This document shows positions 33,415-45,801 of a stretch of 64,000 nt of DNA, piece by piece. Source of the stretch: Entomortierella parvispora (lineage: Eukaryota; Mortierellomycota; Mortierellomycetes; Mortierellales; Mortierellaceae); the NCBI GenBank assembly GCA_963573315.1, contig OY752142.1:620001-684000 (forward strand). Reading direction: 5' to 3'. A program made the translations under genes and the position numbers. How positions within the stretch are numbered: the stretch's first letter is position 1; each line of letters opens with the position of its first letter. Under the pieces are notes generated by a model. It saw only the letters and a program-made list of their open reading frames with translations. It was not told the origin of the DNA and made no database searches.

Positions 33415-35118
33415 CCCATTCGTTCACCACCTCCATGTTCTAGGACAATGAATTTTATGAGCTCTTCTTTTCGTTGCTCGCGTTCCTTGTCGTTCTGGCG
33501 CTTGCGGTTGCACCACCAGAAGAAAAGGGCCAGGATGAGGATCAGGAGTATGGCTGCTACAACTGCAATGGCGATAATCACGGGCTTGCCGAGTCCTGTT
33601 CTAGTGCCGTCAAATAGGCTGCCGTTAGAGCCTGTGCTACCATTTGTACCAGTACCATTGCTGCCACCAGAACCTGGGACACCACCACTATCACCTGATG
33701 TTCCTGTGGGATTCGGAGTAGGCGAAGGCTGTAGGACTGGCGTGGTCAAAGTCTGGGGTTTCCACGCCCAAGCTCCTGTTCCCGTCATTGGCGCGGTAAC
33801 GATAGTAGGTAGAGACGTGCCTGTATTGTTTTTTGACCCGGCGAGAAGATGTCATATGTTAGATGTTTTTGATTGAAATTGAAATCATCCTTCGCAGATT
33901 TACTGGGAACAGAAATCATTTCACTTAGCTGACCGACTACCTTTACCTTGCAAGACAACAAACATCTGAGTGCCATTGATACTGCACGACAGGGGCGCGC
34001 TTGGAAGAGCCACCGTTGAAGCGGAGACCCAACCAGTGGACGATAAGCTGTTGACATTGACGGCGACATTGAAAGTCCAAACACCTGACTCGGTGACCAT
34101 CACCATCAAGCTGCTGGAAGCTGGATAACCAAAAAAAAGGTGGTACATCCTGTCAACAAATCTTCCTTCGATATTTCTTTCATAGCAGAAGCAAAATCCT
34201 TGATAGTCTTACCAATGAAACAACTGGAAGGGTTGTATACGGGTGATGATTGTGATGAAGGATACTGTCAAGGAAAGATTTTAGCATGCTGTATGTGTAA
34301 AGTTGCAGAACATTTCACTATGGTTCCTCTCAGATGCGGCACAACGGATGGGAGCAAAACCACATCGGTATCTTCTTTACTATCCTCCCCTCTGAACTTA
34401 CAACATTGGAGTTTGCATCAGAGAAGAAGCTCGAACATAGCCCTGTAGTTGGAGTACTGCCAGAGCACTTTCCTACGGCGACAACATTGACATTCGAAAC
34501 TACGGATCCAGGCAAGCGAACCACTCGAGGGGATGAGCTAGGATCAATGTTTCCGGCTATCTTAGCCACTGAAGTTGACTGCGAGATTGTCAGAGTTGCC
34601 ATATTGGAAATGTCCAACTTGTTGACGCCAGTAGTTGAACCTCCAGTTGCGAGATTGGACATAAAAATTTCATACAACGCCGAGCCTTCAGAACTTCCAG
34701 AGTTCCCAGAAGCTATCCAGAGCGGTGGGACTCCTGTAGGAAAGAGATTAGGTGCCGATGACTGATCTGTAAAGGACCAATTCACGTTGTTGATGTTGGT
34801 ATTGTTCCAGAAAACCGGGGCGACGAGGGGTTCAGGTGTCGACTGAGGCAACAATGTTATTATTTTCTGCGACGATTGACTCAAGAAGAGAAGCAGCTGT
34901 TTGTTCGAGTTGGAGAACATCCAGGCCCCGGATGGGGCTGATACAGGACTAGGACCTTGGCTAGTGATAGTCTGGTTCGCAATTAACAGCGTGTTTGTCG
35001 AGTTTGGGGCACTAGCAAAGGCGAAAAGGGATCCGAAAGTGGCGGCCGTATTGGCAGAGGAATAGTAATAGACGTATAGGGTGGGGCCAATGAAGGCGGC
35101 AGAGGCTGCGAAGGACAT
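33399..35118 (-). CDS. R4: receptor-like membrane protein, short chimeric tail
   Basis: Four exons, 35118-34402, 34264-34213, 34120-33947 and 33820-33399 (1365 bp, 454 residues); the frame is intact. Most of exon 1 is nearly identical to R1, but from about 34470 downstream it switches to a different sequence: cysteine loop CSGSTPTTGLC, a diverged exon 2 (YPSSQSSPVYNPSSC) and exon 3 (AVNVNSLSSTGWVSAST). The tail is the short R2 type, ending GKRMGIFLT with its stop provided by antisense V3. This is a mosaic of an R1-like front and an independent middle. Confidence 0.75.
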
Positions 35119-36518
35119 ATTGTCCTTGGACTCCTATATGTGCAGGCCGAGGGGGGAAGGGAACGAGTCGAGAGGGAAAAGAAAGAGAAGAAAAAAAATA
35201 TATAAACAACAAAAAACAGAAAGTGGGAATGAGCAGTCGAATGCAGGGTGAATGCTGATGGCGAACAGGAATGGAGGGAGGAAGCGGGAAAGTGCTGGGT
35301 TGAAGGGAAAGGAGGAGGAAGGAACAGTCGATACGATAACACAACCAATCCAGCAGACAGTGTGCGGGTGGGTGGCCCGGTCCATGGGTCTGCTCTCCCT
35401 GACCTGACTTTTGGCGCCATTCCAGTGAGTGCTTGTTCACTTGACAGTTTGTATCTTTGTGCCTGACGGACTGCCTGCACGCCAATTGAATGTGTTGTGG
35501 CCATAGAGTGGTTGCTGCCTACTGGTTGGTCGTTGGGAGGTGCAGGTACAGCTGGCTACAAGGATGAGCGAAAAGAACAAGGAGCAAGCGCCCATCTCCT
35601 TGCCCATTCATTCCTTCCTTGTTTTCTTTCCATCTGCGTTGTTTAGCGTACGTTTTGGCCTGTGTTCAAGAGTTCAAAGTCAGGTTTATCCCTCTGCACT
35701 CTGTCTCCTGCCGACATCTCTTGTTGTCGATGTTGTAGCCACATGTGTCTTCTTGCTTTTGCTCTCTCGGTGGTTTTTTCGTGTTTGAGATGGAAAGACC
35801 ATTGGAGGAACGAGCGACAGAACGAGAGCTCTCTCCAGGATGCAATCCATTGAGGTGGCACAGACGCTTCTTGAAAAACATACTCTTCCGCGGGTATTAT
35901 CCTGCTTGCATAGTCTAACTGGTCTAGACGACAGCGCTCAGAGCCGCTCGATAGTCCATCTTCTTTGTGTCCAAACTAAAAGGTTTGACTCTCCTGTCTT
36001 TGTTTATTCGCCCATTCCCCCTGCATTCAATCGGTGGCCTCCTTGTGGGCAAGGACGCGTGCTTTTGGTGCTGTTGCCCATTGTTTTTCGTTGTTCTGCT
36101 CTTCCTGTTGTTGTCTTTGATTTTTTTGGGTTCTGCTCTGCTCATTTTGAGTTGGGGGGTTCGTCTTGTCCAATTGGTAGAGTCATGGCTCTCGTCGAAG
36201 CTATAAAGAGGACGCGTTTTCAGCGCAGAAACTCCGTTCTTGATGTTCTTCTCTGCACTGCTGTCTTCAATAACAACACCGAATGGGTGGCTTCACTTCT
36301 TGTTGCAGTCTTGGTATAAAAGTTGATACTGGAATCAGAGCAAAGAGTTTTTTTTTTCTTCCCTCCTTCACTTTTCATCCCCACCCTCCTCCACTCTTCC
36401 TTCTTTTAATTCCTTTGTCCAACCAAGACCTGCGCCTCCTTGTCAGTTTTGAACACGTAATTTGTAAGTCAATCCTCTCTCTGTCTGCCATTCAATTGAT
36501 CCCCTCACTCTTGGACAA
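35119..36518. promoter_or_regulatory. Unit 4 intergenic region (near-identical to unit 1)
   Basis: Almost base-for-base copy of 22912-24311, including the minus-strand TATA-like element and a plus-strand TATAAAA at 36315-36321. Only scattered substitutions are visible (for example GGGCAAGG to GTGGGCAA near 36046). Confidence 0.55.
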
Positions 36519-36837
36519 CTATGATGATACAAACGCAATTAAAGCTGGAATTACCGCCTGAATCACAGTGTTGATAGTTATTGCACCCAACTGAAAATCT
36601 GTCCCTCAACCCTCTTGTTTCTTTGAAACGAAAAGCGGCAACGATTTGAAGCAGAAATGCAAATCAACTAACCTGACTGTGTTTTTTCCTTTGTGCTTCC
36701 AAAAGTTTGGAGGCAAGTTTCTTTACTTTATCGATGTAAATGAACAATAAACAAAACACAGACAAAACGAGCACAGTAGAAGAGCCGCGGTGATAGTTGT
36801 GAACGGATGAAGAAATGAGTTGGGGTATGTGTGCCAT
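36519..36837 (-). CDS. S4: candidate 78-aa two-exon membrane peptide
   Basis: Second intact copy of the S candidate: exon 1 is 36837-36673, exon 2 is 36590-36519, with the same donor and acceptor; the intron is two bases shorter (82 bp). The encoded 78 residues are the same as S1 except near LASKLLE. Because the whole block is a recent duplicate of unit 1, conservation here does not prove coding. Confidence 0.33.
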
Positions 36838-36933
36838 GCGCAGAGCTGATCAGGATCCAGATTCCAGATCAGATCAATGATCAGCCGAAGAGAGTAAAAA
36901 AAAAAAAGATTAAGAGTGCACGTGACCTTCAAG

Positions 36934-37856
36934 TGTCGTGATCCCTGGCATCACGTGACGCCTACATGTTGAACCTCGACCTAGGTTCCTAGGCCGGCTC
37001 CCGGCCCATAAGCTCCCTTGGGTGGCCTTCCGGCTCATAAGATCCCTTTAAGCCGGCACCGCCTACGCGAACCTTCAAGATACTCCGGATCCAATGAATA
37101 AGTCCCTCATTATTACCTATAGAACATAGCAACATCTTTGTCCCGCGCTGAGTGCTCGCGCCTATAAAAGAGAGGCTTTCAGCCTCTCTGAATAAATCAG
37201 TTTTTATCTTTCCTTCCATACAACTCATCTTCCTTCCCCTTTGCATGCCAAGCTCTCCCATCTCCTGGGCGTTCCTTTACATTGCTGTCCTGTTCCTTGC
37301 CTTCCTTGTCGATCTTGCCTCAAATGGCTTCCCTCGTACCTTCTCAGACGCGTCCCCGTCTCCCTGTTGCTCTTCCAGTGACTACTTCTTGCCCCAAGGC
37401 CAAGCCACACCGCTTGTCTCGCCCTTATTCTTACACAAGTGTTGGATTGAGAGCGGTTTGGGACTGTCAATGGGAATTGAGGCAGCGAGATGGATCAAGG
37501 GAAGAAAGGAGCTCGAATAAAATAACCGAGGAAAGGAGGCAATAGAAGGAAAAGATCCAGAATAAAATGGACATGGAGTGGAAGGCAAAGATATTGAGAA
37601 TGTTTATGAGAAGGAATTCTGAGGTCTTCTACGACTATGGCAGGGCTACTTTTATACTGGTCAAGGTCCCGGACCTGGGGCCCTTGAAGGTCTTGGATTA
37701 TTGCGGTTTCTTGCTGCGGTCTCTGATTTGGGTGCCATCGGGGACCCGGGGGAGCTACTCGTAGACTGGGACCGACCTGGGAGTAATGGATGTATCTTGA
37801 GAGTGCGGAGATTGGAGACTGGTGGCTTAGCAGCTGAAGCTGGTGGCACCCTGACA
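36934..37856. mobile_element. Solo LTR of an LTR retrotransposon (923 bp)
   Basis: The element begins TGTCGTGATCCC and ends CACCCTGACA, so the TGTC/GACA ends are inverted as in retroviral-type LTRs. It is flanked by a CAAG duplication (36930-36933 and 37857-37860). Unit 1 has the empty site CACGTGACCTTCAAGACGG at about 24716-24734. Inside are a TATA box (CCTATAAAAGAGAGG near 37164) and an AATAAA shortly after it, as expected of U3-R. No internal retrotransposon genes are present, so it is a solo LTR left by recombination. Ty3 or Ty1 class cannot be told from an LTR alone. Confidence 0.85.
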
Positions 37857-38078
37857 CAAGACGGAGGGAGAAAGTGAACCCATTGCCCATGCCATGCCAC
37901 GCCATGGTGTGTCGCGTTTTCATTCTACCGTTCAATTCTCATTCCATCCCAGCGAGGACCTCCAAGACTAGTGCAAGGACGAGCAGGAGCTCAGACAACA
38001 GACAGAGCAAGCGAAAAGCACTTCTGAACAAGACACGCACACGCCTTGCACCACCACGCAAGCAGACAAGCAACACCC

Positions 38079-39191
38079 ATGACATCCCCCACTCACCTCA
38101 CTCTGTCTCGGACCTGTTGCATGGAACCACAGCATCAGCAGAAGGCAGCACCACCCTCGAAGCGTCGACTTTCATTGACCATTTCTCAGAATCCAGTCCC
38201 TTTGCAGAGGACACTCTTGGCGACTCTGCCATCTCGTCCGCCCTGAGAACCTCTCAGTCACTCAACTTTCACGAGTATTACCCTCACTCGACCGACTCCC
38301 ACGCTCATCACCATGATGACAGTGACGACGATAACCACGAGCATTCTATGCAAGGATCGGGAGTACAACTTCGAAAATCCTTCTCAGCCGTAAATCTCGC
38401 GGCCGGATCACCAGTGGAGGATACCCCGTTCGAAGCACCAGTGCTAGGAGGACAGGAGACGGGTGCAGGTGGAGGTCACCAGCGATGGAGCAGTGTCGAT
38501 TCAAATCCCCGCTATGACAGTGATGAACAGCAACAAGCAACAGCCCATGAACAGAGAAGTTCTAGGAGCAGCGATGAGGCTGGACATTATCGACCAGCGT
38601 CCACTCGCTCCCTGGGATCACAGGCGAAAAAATAGAAAATGTCGACTACAAGCTCGCCTACTCAGTTATCGATTCAGAGCAAGATACTGATATCTTGGAG
38701 TTGTTTATTAGATGTCGTCTCTACGCCTTCCCGAAAATGGAGTCCTTCCTGGTTCGATATTACGGCGGGAGAGCCTCAAGACATTGGCGACATCATCAGT
38801 CCTCATATTGTCTATAAAGTGCACACTCGGGTAGGTTTTTGGAGACTGCAAGCAGACTCCTTCAGAAGATCTGCTGTCGACGAGTATGAAGCTTACAAAG
38901 TCGCTACCTCTCTCCCCAATAGACGAACTCTTCTGCTTACAAGTCGAATGATTTTACAGTGCAGAGGAGATACAGAGACTTTTTATGGCTTTACAACCAG
39001 GTGTTATTATTGCTCCACCAGTGTAAGAGAAGCATACGCTGGGTCGATTCCAGGAAGGGTTTGTGGAGAGTCGTCGTATTGCATTGGAAAGATGTCTTCG
39101 AAAGATGACGGCACACCCTGTGCTCTATGGTGACCCCAATCTCAAGCTGTTCCTGGAGAGTGACAGTCTCTTAGCCTAGGTAAGAAAAATG
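38079..39191 (+). pseudogene. V4: broken 5' fragment of VPS5
   Basis: Full-length counterpart of V1: exon 1 with the same 5-bp insertion and GC instead of GT at the intron 1 donor, so both derive from one duplication. Its own lesions are a one-base loss in exon 2 (LPWFE codons), a deletion around the YNQLTAHNPG codons of exon 3, and indels in the intron before exon 3. It ends at the intron 3 donor and meets the tail of R5. Confidence 0.85.
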
Positions 39192-39283
39192 CCCATTCGT
39201 TTACCACCCCCTTCTTCTAGGATAACGAACTTTTTGAACTCTTCTGTCCGTTGCTCGCGTTCCTTGCCGTTCTGGCGCTTGCG

Positions 39284-39411
39284 GCGGCACCACCAGTTGA
39301 AAAGGGCCAGGATGAGGATCAGGAGCACGGCTGCCACAACCGCAATGGCGGCACCACCAGTTGAAAAGGGCCAGGATGAGGATCAGGAGCACGGCTGCCA
39401 CAACCGCAATG
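39284..39411. repeat. 64-bp tandem duplication in R5
   Basis: Two adjacent copies (39284-39347 and 39348-39411) of a segment starting GCGGCACCACCAGTTGAAAA, which encodes part of the membrane helix and the stop-transfer. 64 is not a multiple of 3, so the reading frame is broken. Confidence 0.92.
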
Positions 39412-39722
39412 GCGATAATCACCGGCTTGCCGAGTCCTGTGCTGGTGCCGTCATATAGGCTGCCGTTATAGCCTGTGCTGCCATTTGTACCAGTACCATT
39501 GCTGCCACTAGAACCTGGGACACCACCACTACTATCACCTGATGATCCTGTAGGAGCCGGCGCAGGTGAAGGTATCACGGAAGGTGTGGTCAGAGTCTGG
39601 GTTTGCCACGCCCAAGTTCCTGTCATCGACGCGACAACAATCGTAGGTTGGGACCCGCCTGTATTTTATTCCAGCGAGAAGTTACAGTCAGTAAGATAAA
39701 ACTGGCTGTAAGGGTAGACTTA

Positions 39723-39989
39723 TTGTGCTTTTCACATAAAAATCAAAAAGCAGAGACTTAGTCGTGGAATAAGGCGATCCCTCAAATTAGTAATTTGCAC
39801 TACTCCAAGACCAAGAGAGCCTTCCACTTCCATCTGACTACGTATAACGAAGAGATTGGGGAAGACTTGTTATTTGATAGTGTTTTTAGACACTTTTCGT
39901 GACCAAAAAACATCGATGAATAATATGGCGTTTTATTTATTCATGGAATAAATAGTTGGGTGCAGTGTAATTTTATTTGAAGGGGACAA
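39723..39989. mobile_element. 267-bp MITE with TA target duplication
   Basis: Inserted in intron 3 of R5. Ends TTGTGCTTTTCA and, inverted, TTGTCCCCTTCA form imperfect terminal inverted repeats, flanked by TA at 39721-39722 and 39990-39991. R8 has the empty site (GGGTAGACTTACTCAG, about 55823). The TA duplication and small size fit a Tc1/mariner-type non-autonomous element. It has no ORF. Confidence 0.75.
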
Positions 39990-41784
39990 TACTCAGAAAT
40001 TCAAAAGCAAGGAAAATCACACCAACTCTACAGCCCTGTTCAAACTGTCGACTCCCAGCAGCTTGCTAGTTTCTACCTTGTAAAACGACAAAAAGTTGTG
40101 TGCCACTGACACTGCACGACAGGGGTACGTTCGGGAGCAGGGATTTCGAAACAGAACCCCAAGTAGCCGCCTGTAGGGCAGCAGGGCTGACAGTGTAATT
40201 GAGAGTCCTGTCTTGGTGGCCATCATGATTAAACTGTTAGTTGCTGAACATCCAAAGGAAAGGAGGAATGGCACTATTTGTTAACAAGTCTTTGATCGTT
40301 AATTTCAAACTTGATTTTCAAAGCCTTACCTATGATACAACTGGTAGGATCGTATGCTGGGTTTGCTTGCGGCTGTGGAAGGATCTGTTAATTAAACAAT
40401 TGGCGAGATGCGTTCAGGTTGTTAAGTTGAATATTCCCTATGGTTTTTCTCAGAAGCGGCACAACGGACGAGAGCCAAAACCACATCACAGAGACAGACA
40501 TGTCAGAATAACTTCTCTCGGACACTCACCAACTCTCCCTCTTTTCCCGTTACCTTTCCACTGAACTTACCACATTGGGACTTGTATCTATGAAGAAGCT
40601 CAAGCATGTTCCTGAACTTGAGATACACTTTCCTACGGCGACAACATTGACATTCGAAATTACGGAACCAGGCAAGCGAACCACTCGAAGGAATAATGAT
40701 GGATCAATGTTTCTGGCTGACTTGACTCCTGAAGTTGACGGCGAGACTGTCAGACTCGCCATATTGGAAATGTCCAACTTGTTGACAGTTGAGAATGGAG
40801 CAGCAGCATAGATCTCATACAATGACGAGCCGTCGGAACTTCCAGAGTTCCCGGAAGCTATCCCGTGTGGTGGGACTCCTCCCGTAGGAAAAAGATTAGG
40901 CGCCGATGACTGATCTGTAAAGGACCAATTCACGTTGTTGATGTTGGTGTTGTTCCAGAAAACCGGGGCGACGAGGGGTTCAGGTGTCGACTGAGGCAGT
41001 AGAGTGATTATTTTCTGCGGGGATTGACTCAAGAAGAGAAGCAGCTGTTTGTTCGAGTTGGAGAACATCCAGGCCCCGGATGGGGCTGATACAGGACTAG
41101 GACCTTGGCTAGTGATAGTCTGGTTCGCAATTAACAGCGTATTTGTCGAGTTTGGGGCATTAGCGAAGGCGAACAGGGACCCGAAAGTGGCGGCCGTATT
41201 GGCAGAACTGTAGTAGTAGACGTATAGGGTGGGGCCAATGAAGGCGGCAGAGGCTGCGAAGGACATATTGTCCTTGGGGAAGTAAGAGTCGAGAGGAAGA
41301 TAGAAAATGAAAAAAGGAGGGAAACAAAATCAACAAAAAACCGAAATTGCAATGAGAATGCTGGGTGAATGCCGATGGTGAAGAGAAATGGAGGGAGGAA
41401 GCGAGAAAGTGCTGGTTGAAGAGAAAGGAGGAGGAGGAAGGAAGTCGATACGGCAACACCTATCGCACAGGCTATGTGGGTGGGTGGTCCTTTTTTTGGT
41501 GCTGCTCTTACTTCCTGACCTGACTTTTGGCGCCATACACTGAGTGTTTGACAGCTTGTGCCTAGCGGACTGCCTGCATGCCAATTGAATTTGCTGTGGC
41601 CAGAGAATGATTGCTGCCTGCTGGTTGGTCGTTGGCAGGTGCAGGCACAGCTGGCCACAAGATGAGCGAAAAGAACAGGGGGCAAGCGCCTATCTCATTC
41701 TTGTCCATTCATTCATTCCTTGTCTTCTTTTCATCTGTGTTGTTCAGCGTGGCTTGTGCTCAAGAGTTCAAAGTCAGGTTTATC

Positions 41785-42119
41785 CAGTGCTTGCTACTGC
41801 CAACTAGTCACGACCGATGTCGCACAATCTACTAGTTTTTTATAGCAGAAAACTAGTCGTATTACTTAGTTGGACTAGTTGAGCGACCGGTCAATAAACT
41901 GGGCACAAACCAGAGACAAACTAGTCGCGACCAATTGAACTGCCCAATTGCTCACAAATTTTTTTCTTTTCGCGCATGGAACAACTAGTCGCCACCGGTT
42001 GGCGAGGTGGTAAGAAACTAGTAGCAACTAGCCGAGACCGGTGGGCAAACTGCATGTTCGCCCGCAGAATGAGTCGATTGCTACCGGTCAAAAAAACTAG
42101 TAGTGACTGGCGGTGGGCA
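41785..42119 (+). repeat. hAT left terminal inverted repeat
   Basis: 335 bp; mirrored at 45802-46136. It contains several ACTAGT palindromes. Confidence 0.92.
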
Positions 42120-42139
42120 GAATGTGTCGATTGCTGCCG

Positions 42140-42235
42140 TTCAAAAAAACCAGTAGTGACTGGTAGTGACTGGTAGCAACTGGTAGCAACTGGTCACAAC
42201 TGGTAGCAACTGGTAGCAACTGGGAGCAATTGAGA
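42140..42235 (+). repeat. hAT left subterminal repeats
   Basis: Short tandem motifs CTGGTAGTGA / CTGGTAGCAA / CTGGTCACAA follow one another between the left inverted repeat and the gene; their complements occur at 45640-45760. Confidence 0.75.
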
Positions 42236-42469
42236 CCGGCGGGCAAACTGCATGTTCGTCCGTTGAATGTATCTATGGTTGCAACTGGGAGCAATTGGTC
42301 AACTTGCCGCAGATGTTTACGATCCTGGATACATTTTTTTTGATAAAAACATCGCTCGGAGACAAATCATCCCCCAACCCATCCTCTCACCCACCTCCTC
42401 TCCTTTCCTCTCATCCATCTCTTCTCCACCTCCTCCCCACCTCTTTTTATCTCTCTCGACCTGGATTTC

Positions 42470-42937
42470 ATGGTTCGGAGATCAACAATCTTGGACGAGG
42501 AATATGATGAAGATGATCAAGCAGGGATTTATGACCATGAAGACGACGAAATTGAACATATTCCTTCCACACCTCCTCAGCAGGTGGCAACCCGTTCAAC
42601 TCCCCATTCTACTCCGCTACGCCCCACTCCTTATTCTACTCCACTACGTCCCACTCCTTTCAGTCCTTCCCACCGTCGCCCTACACCTCGACCAACACTC
42701 GATTTTACCTCTGACAATCCTAACCTCAATTCCATCCATTCCTCAAGCCACGGGCTTGATGATCCTTTTCAGTCGATCAGCACTGATGAGCTCAGCGCTC
42801 CTTCTCCTCTGCACACAACTCTCTCCTTTGAAGACCTTGAGAAGTTCAATCGATGGAAACAACAGCTGCAGCCCCAACCCCAGGTTGGACAACAGTACCA
42901 ACAATCGAGTATGAGCCTACTGGACCGGCTTCCTATT

Positions 42938-42971
<34 letters not shown>

Positions 42972-45597
42972 TTGCCCCATGGAATTATCGGCAGCATCAG
43001 AGAAGATTAGACATGATAAGTCGACCTCCAATGAGCCCACCATATCAACATCAGCAACCTCAATATACCCAGCAACAGCGACAACAGGCCTCAGTCTCGT
43101 CAGTTCAAACACACTGCATGGAATTGACACCGCGGCCAACTCATTCGCAACTACATCAGCAACAGCAACAAGAGTCGCGTACCCTGTTATTACAACAACA
43201 GAAGCGGCAATTGAATCAAAATAGGTGTCAACTTCAAAAGCGAGCGCGTCAACAACAAATGGACCATCAGCTATTTTCAGATCAGTTTCGAGAAAAGCCC
43301 ACTCTCTCTCGTCAGTCATCAGAGACAGAGGATCTCCTTTCTATCCCCTCCACCATAACACAGCCTGATACCAGCGATCCAGCACCGCCACTTTCAGCCT
43401 ACTATCGTGATCGCTTAGGAAAACTACCGCCTGTCATTGCCTGTATAAATGTCAACCCACCCCTCGCCGCTATACCGATTCGAGAAATCGATCCCAAATA
43501 TTCACTGACAGCTCTCCATCAACATTTCATCTCCAGGAATTCAGTCAACGAGCTTTGGAAGTGTCAAGTCCCATCGTGCCCCTGGACTTATGGGACAGAA
43601 AATACTGGTACAAATACGAGGATGAAGCATGCTGAATCCCATGTTGCAATGTATGCTGCCTTGAAGGCATATCGCAATGAACAAGAAAGACACGCGAGAC
43701 AGGGTAGGTGCTTGGTTTTACTATTTTGTACAATTATGACTGCTCGATTCTCTTGTTTTTCAAAGTCTGACTTATCTCATCCTGATCACGTAGACATTGA
43801 GGGAGTTATACCCCTAACTAACGGTGGCAGCACAAGGAACGAGGCATCATATGTTTATGGGCCTTCGGTTTTCAACTCCTCAAAAACAAGGATGGAATTG
43901 GCTAAGAAGTCGGTGCGGTTTCAACCCAAGCAGCAGAAATCATACGAGACAAAAGAGTTCAAGCAAGAGGTTGTTGACATCGTTGCTCTTCACCTGTCCA
44001 TCAGGGCCATACCGTTTACGTTTCTGAAGTGCTCAATGGTCTCTGAGCTATTTGCAGCTCATGGCATCGACTTCAGTCTCCCTGGCGAAGCTGCAGTGTC
44101 CAATGCCCAGGTCACGCTGTACCACAATTCCTTATCAGTGCTCCGTGCTATGTTCGCTGCTGAAGTTATAAAAGGGTCATTGACCTTTGACGGTTGGACT
44201 CATGGCCACCGCAAGTTTAACGGCATCACTTTCCATCACATCGACGAAGATTTTATACCACGCACCACAGTCATCGGGTTTATCGAGTACTCCGAAAAGA
44301 GTACGGCCCAGGTTATTAGCAATCAACTACGTAAGTCCGTCCTGTATTGTACAACTCAACAGTAGGGTTTTCGATACCTCGCTGAGTTTTTGTTTCATTC
44401 ACGATCATTATAGTTCGCACTCTGAAAGGATTCAATCTAGTGGGACGAGCATTTGCTAGCACCACAGACAGTGCAGCCAATATGAAATCGACGAATCAAA
44501 TCTTGCTGGAGGAAGAGGGAGGGATCCAGTCCTGGCTGCCTTGCGCTGCTCATCTGATGCAGAATGTTATGAAGAAGACTGTTGCAGGAGTGCAAGAAGT
44601 GAGTCAACTGTTCGATCGTGTGGAGAAATTGGTCAGCGTCCTGAAGAAGATCGTCGGAAACAAATATCTTCAGCAGGCACGAAAAGATATAGGGAAGGGG
44701 GAACTAGAGGTCTTGTCCTACACAGATACAAGATGGAGCTCAAAAGTCCTTATGGGCAAGCGGATTCTTGAACTTGGGGAAGCTATCGAGAGGATAGCTG
44801 AGAATTGCACCGCACCAACGGCAGACAAGGACCAAAAGAAATTCTGGAAAGATGACGGCCGCTCCTTTCTGTCGGCAGAGGAAATTATGGATCTTGCCGC
44901 GTGTCTTGAGGTGCTGAATTGCGCCGCCGAGTTTACAAACGATATGTCTTCGAGCAGTCCAGCCATCTCTCTATTATATCCTATGGTACGAGCTATCACT
45001 GAGGATGATCGACCCTTGGAGAATGATTTGGCAGCCCGCCTAAGAACTCTCTTCATTGAGAAAATCAAGGCTACGTTCAAGATGGACTCAATTCGAGATG
45101 AGGTCCTAGTTGCAACATTTTTGCATCCATCGAACACCCGCGATGCCCTTTTCTTACCTGAAGATGACGACATCCCTGCCGAGTGCTTAACGAAAGTCAA
45201 AGACCTTCTGAGGGAGGAAATCAGGACCTTGGCCAGCTCTGGGATAGCCTTACGCCCCGACCCAAAAGGACCACCCGTCAGGTTGGAAGATCTTCTGAGT
45301 CAACTCGATCACGACCTCGACACGTATATGGATCTCGCGGAGAGCTATCCCATCCAGGCCGAGGAAAAGGCCAGGCCAGAGCTATGGTGGAGGCTTCATC
45401 AAAGAAGTATCCCTGTTCTCTCTCTTCTGGCGAGAGTATTTCTCAGTATCCAAGCATCATCGGCCGCCAGCGAGAGACTATTTAGCTTGTCTGGCAATAT
45501 TTTAACCAACAAAAGAAATATTGCTGGGCAAAAACTGATGGTCATGGTGCTTTTGGCATCTTGGGACAGGACATACAATAATGAATCGACAAAATAA
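42470..45597 (+). CDS. hAT-family transposase
   Basis: Three exons, 42470-43703, 43794-44330 and 44414-45597 (2955 bp, 984 residues). The first intron (90 bp) is a multiple of three, so its retention would also stay in frame. The N-terminus is acidic and Pro/Gln-rich with an 11-CAG run near 42938. A BED-type zinc finger lies near residue 360 (WKCQVPSCPWTY...KHAESH). Catalytic-domain blocks: LTFDGWTHGHRKFNGITFHH (first Asp), ASTTDSAANM (second Asp), CAAHLMQNV, and TDTRWSSK. The C-terminal hAT dimerisation segment is SIQASSAASERLFSLSGNIL. No stop or frameshift is seen. The protein should act in the nucleus on the element's own ends. Start chosen as the first ATG after a CT-rich leader. Confidence 0.9.
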
Positions 45598-45639
45598 AGA
45601 TACAGTTTTTTGGTCGTGCATACAATACAATTTTCGACC

Positions 45640-45760
45640 AATTGCTACCAGTTGTTACCAGTTGCGACCAGTTGCGACCAGTTGTGACCAGTTGCTACCA
45701 GTTGTGACCAGTTGCTACCAGTTGCTACCAGTCACTACCAGTCACTACTGGTTTTTTTGA
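45640..45760 (-). repeat. hAT right subterminal repeats
   Basis: Tandem TTGCTACCAG / TTGTGACCAG / TTGCGACCAG motifs, the reverse complement of the left cluster. Confidence 0.75.
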
Positions 45761-45801
45761 ACGGTAGCAAATCGACACATTCTGCGGGCGAACATGCAGT
45801 T

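Larger units (their letters stand above)
39201..41266 (-). pseudogene. R5: broken receptor-like gene
   Basis: Same four-exon plan (exon 1 starts at 41266, MSFAASAAFIGPTLYVYYYS; cysteine loop CISSSGTC), but with two disabling lesions. Exon 3 lacks 8 bases at about 40208 relative to R1 and R8, shifting the frame, and a 64-bp tandem duplication (39284-39411) in the membrane/tail region shifts it again, so the basic tail is lost. Intron 3 carries a 267-bp MITE. A stop-free last exon remains but cannot be reached in frame. Confidence 0.8.
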
